Positions 5,465-5,543 of a stretch of 5,543 nt of DNA are shown piece by piece (the first letter of the stretch is position 1; each line of letters opens with the position of its first letter). Location: assembly GCA_005885115.1 (NCBI GenBank), contig VAXX01000067.1, forward strand, positions 1-5,543. The letters run 5' to 3'. Made by a program: the position numbers and the translations under genes. Under the pieces are notes generated by a model. That model saw only the letters and a list, made by a program, of their open reading frames with translations, had not been told where the DNA came from and made no database searches. This DNA comes from Actinomycetota bacterium. GTDB lineage: Bacteria; Actinomycetota; Actinomycetes; Mycobacteriales; Micromonosporaceae.

Positions 5465-5543
5465 ATGATGGATGTGGACGTCTGTGTGGTCGGTGGCGGA
5501 CCCGCCGGTCTGGTACTCGGCCTCCTGCTCGCCCGGGCCGGCG
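5465..5543 (+). CDS. FAD-dependent oxidoreductase/monooxygenase, N-terminal fragment
   Basis: Only the first 26 codons are in the window. They form a classical beta-alpha-beta ADP-binding start: after a short hydrophobic strand, residues 10-19 read 'GGGPAGLVLG', a perfect GxGxxGxxxG FAD-binding motif, followed by 'LLLARAG' (20-26). The spacing and 'GGGPAGL' wording are most like class A flavin monooxygenases (PHBH/UbiH-like) and related FAD oxidoreductases, but the substrate domain is outside the window. ATG 5465 and ATG 5468 are adjacent candidate starts. An in-frame stop (TGA 5450-5452) lies just upstream, so the true start is one of these. The SD is weak (GGTG at 5457-5460). The gene is divergent from the VOC gene, and the shared 84-bp region could couple their control. 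Confidence 0.8.
   Translation, partial: MMDVDVCVVGGGPAGLVLGLLLARAG

Overview
The window is very GC-rich, with strong G/C bias at third codon positions, short intergenic gaps, stem-loop terminators without U-tracts and TANNNT-type -10 hexamers. Together with the protein families present this points to a filamentous or mycelial actinomycete. Micromonosporaceae- or Streptomyces-like is my guess, and the genus cannot be fixed from the sequence. I see no phage, transposon, CRISPR, tRNA or rRNA signal. It looks like ordinary chromosome carrying housekeeping and accessory metabolic genes.

Layout. Bases 1-739 (+) hold the C-terminal third of an EF-G-like GTPase whose N-terminus lies outside the window. 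A strong stem-loop (747-782) separates it from a convergent block of five minus-strand genes. In transcription order (right to left) these are a VOC/glyoxalase-fold protein (5380-5009), a HIT-family Ap4A phosphorylase-like protein (4978-4445), a 14-TM DHA2 major facilitator transporter (4399-2660), a Tat-exported polysaccharide deacetylase (2616-1804) and an aldo/keto reductase (1776-787). The block is probably two transcription units. VOC-HIT are 30 bp apart. MFS-deacetylase-AKR start from a recognisable promoter/operator-like region at 4400-4444, with a hairpin between the first two genes. At the right edge a divergent plus-strand gene begins at 5465 and encodes the GxGxxGxxxG FAD-binding start of a flavoprotein. 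The 84-bp divergent intergenic region carries promoter-like elements for both directions and an AT-rich dyad.

Function. The EF-G-like and HIT genes belong to translation and nucleotide-stress housekeeping. The transporter, exported deacetylase and NADPH-type reductase could be a small efflux/envelope/detoxification unit, but their proximity is the only evidence for a joint role. No regulator gene is visible. I found no convincing new system. The points most worth a second look are the repeat array at the MFS promoter with competing start codons, the GNRA-loop hairpin inside the MFS-deacetylase gap, a VOC protein lacking canonical metal ligands, and an Asn in place of the usual Asp in TM1 of the transporter.
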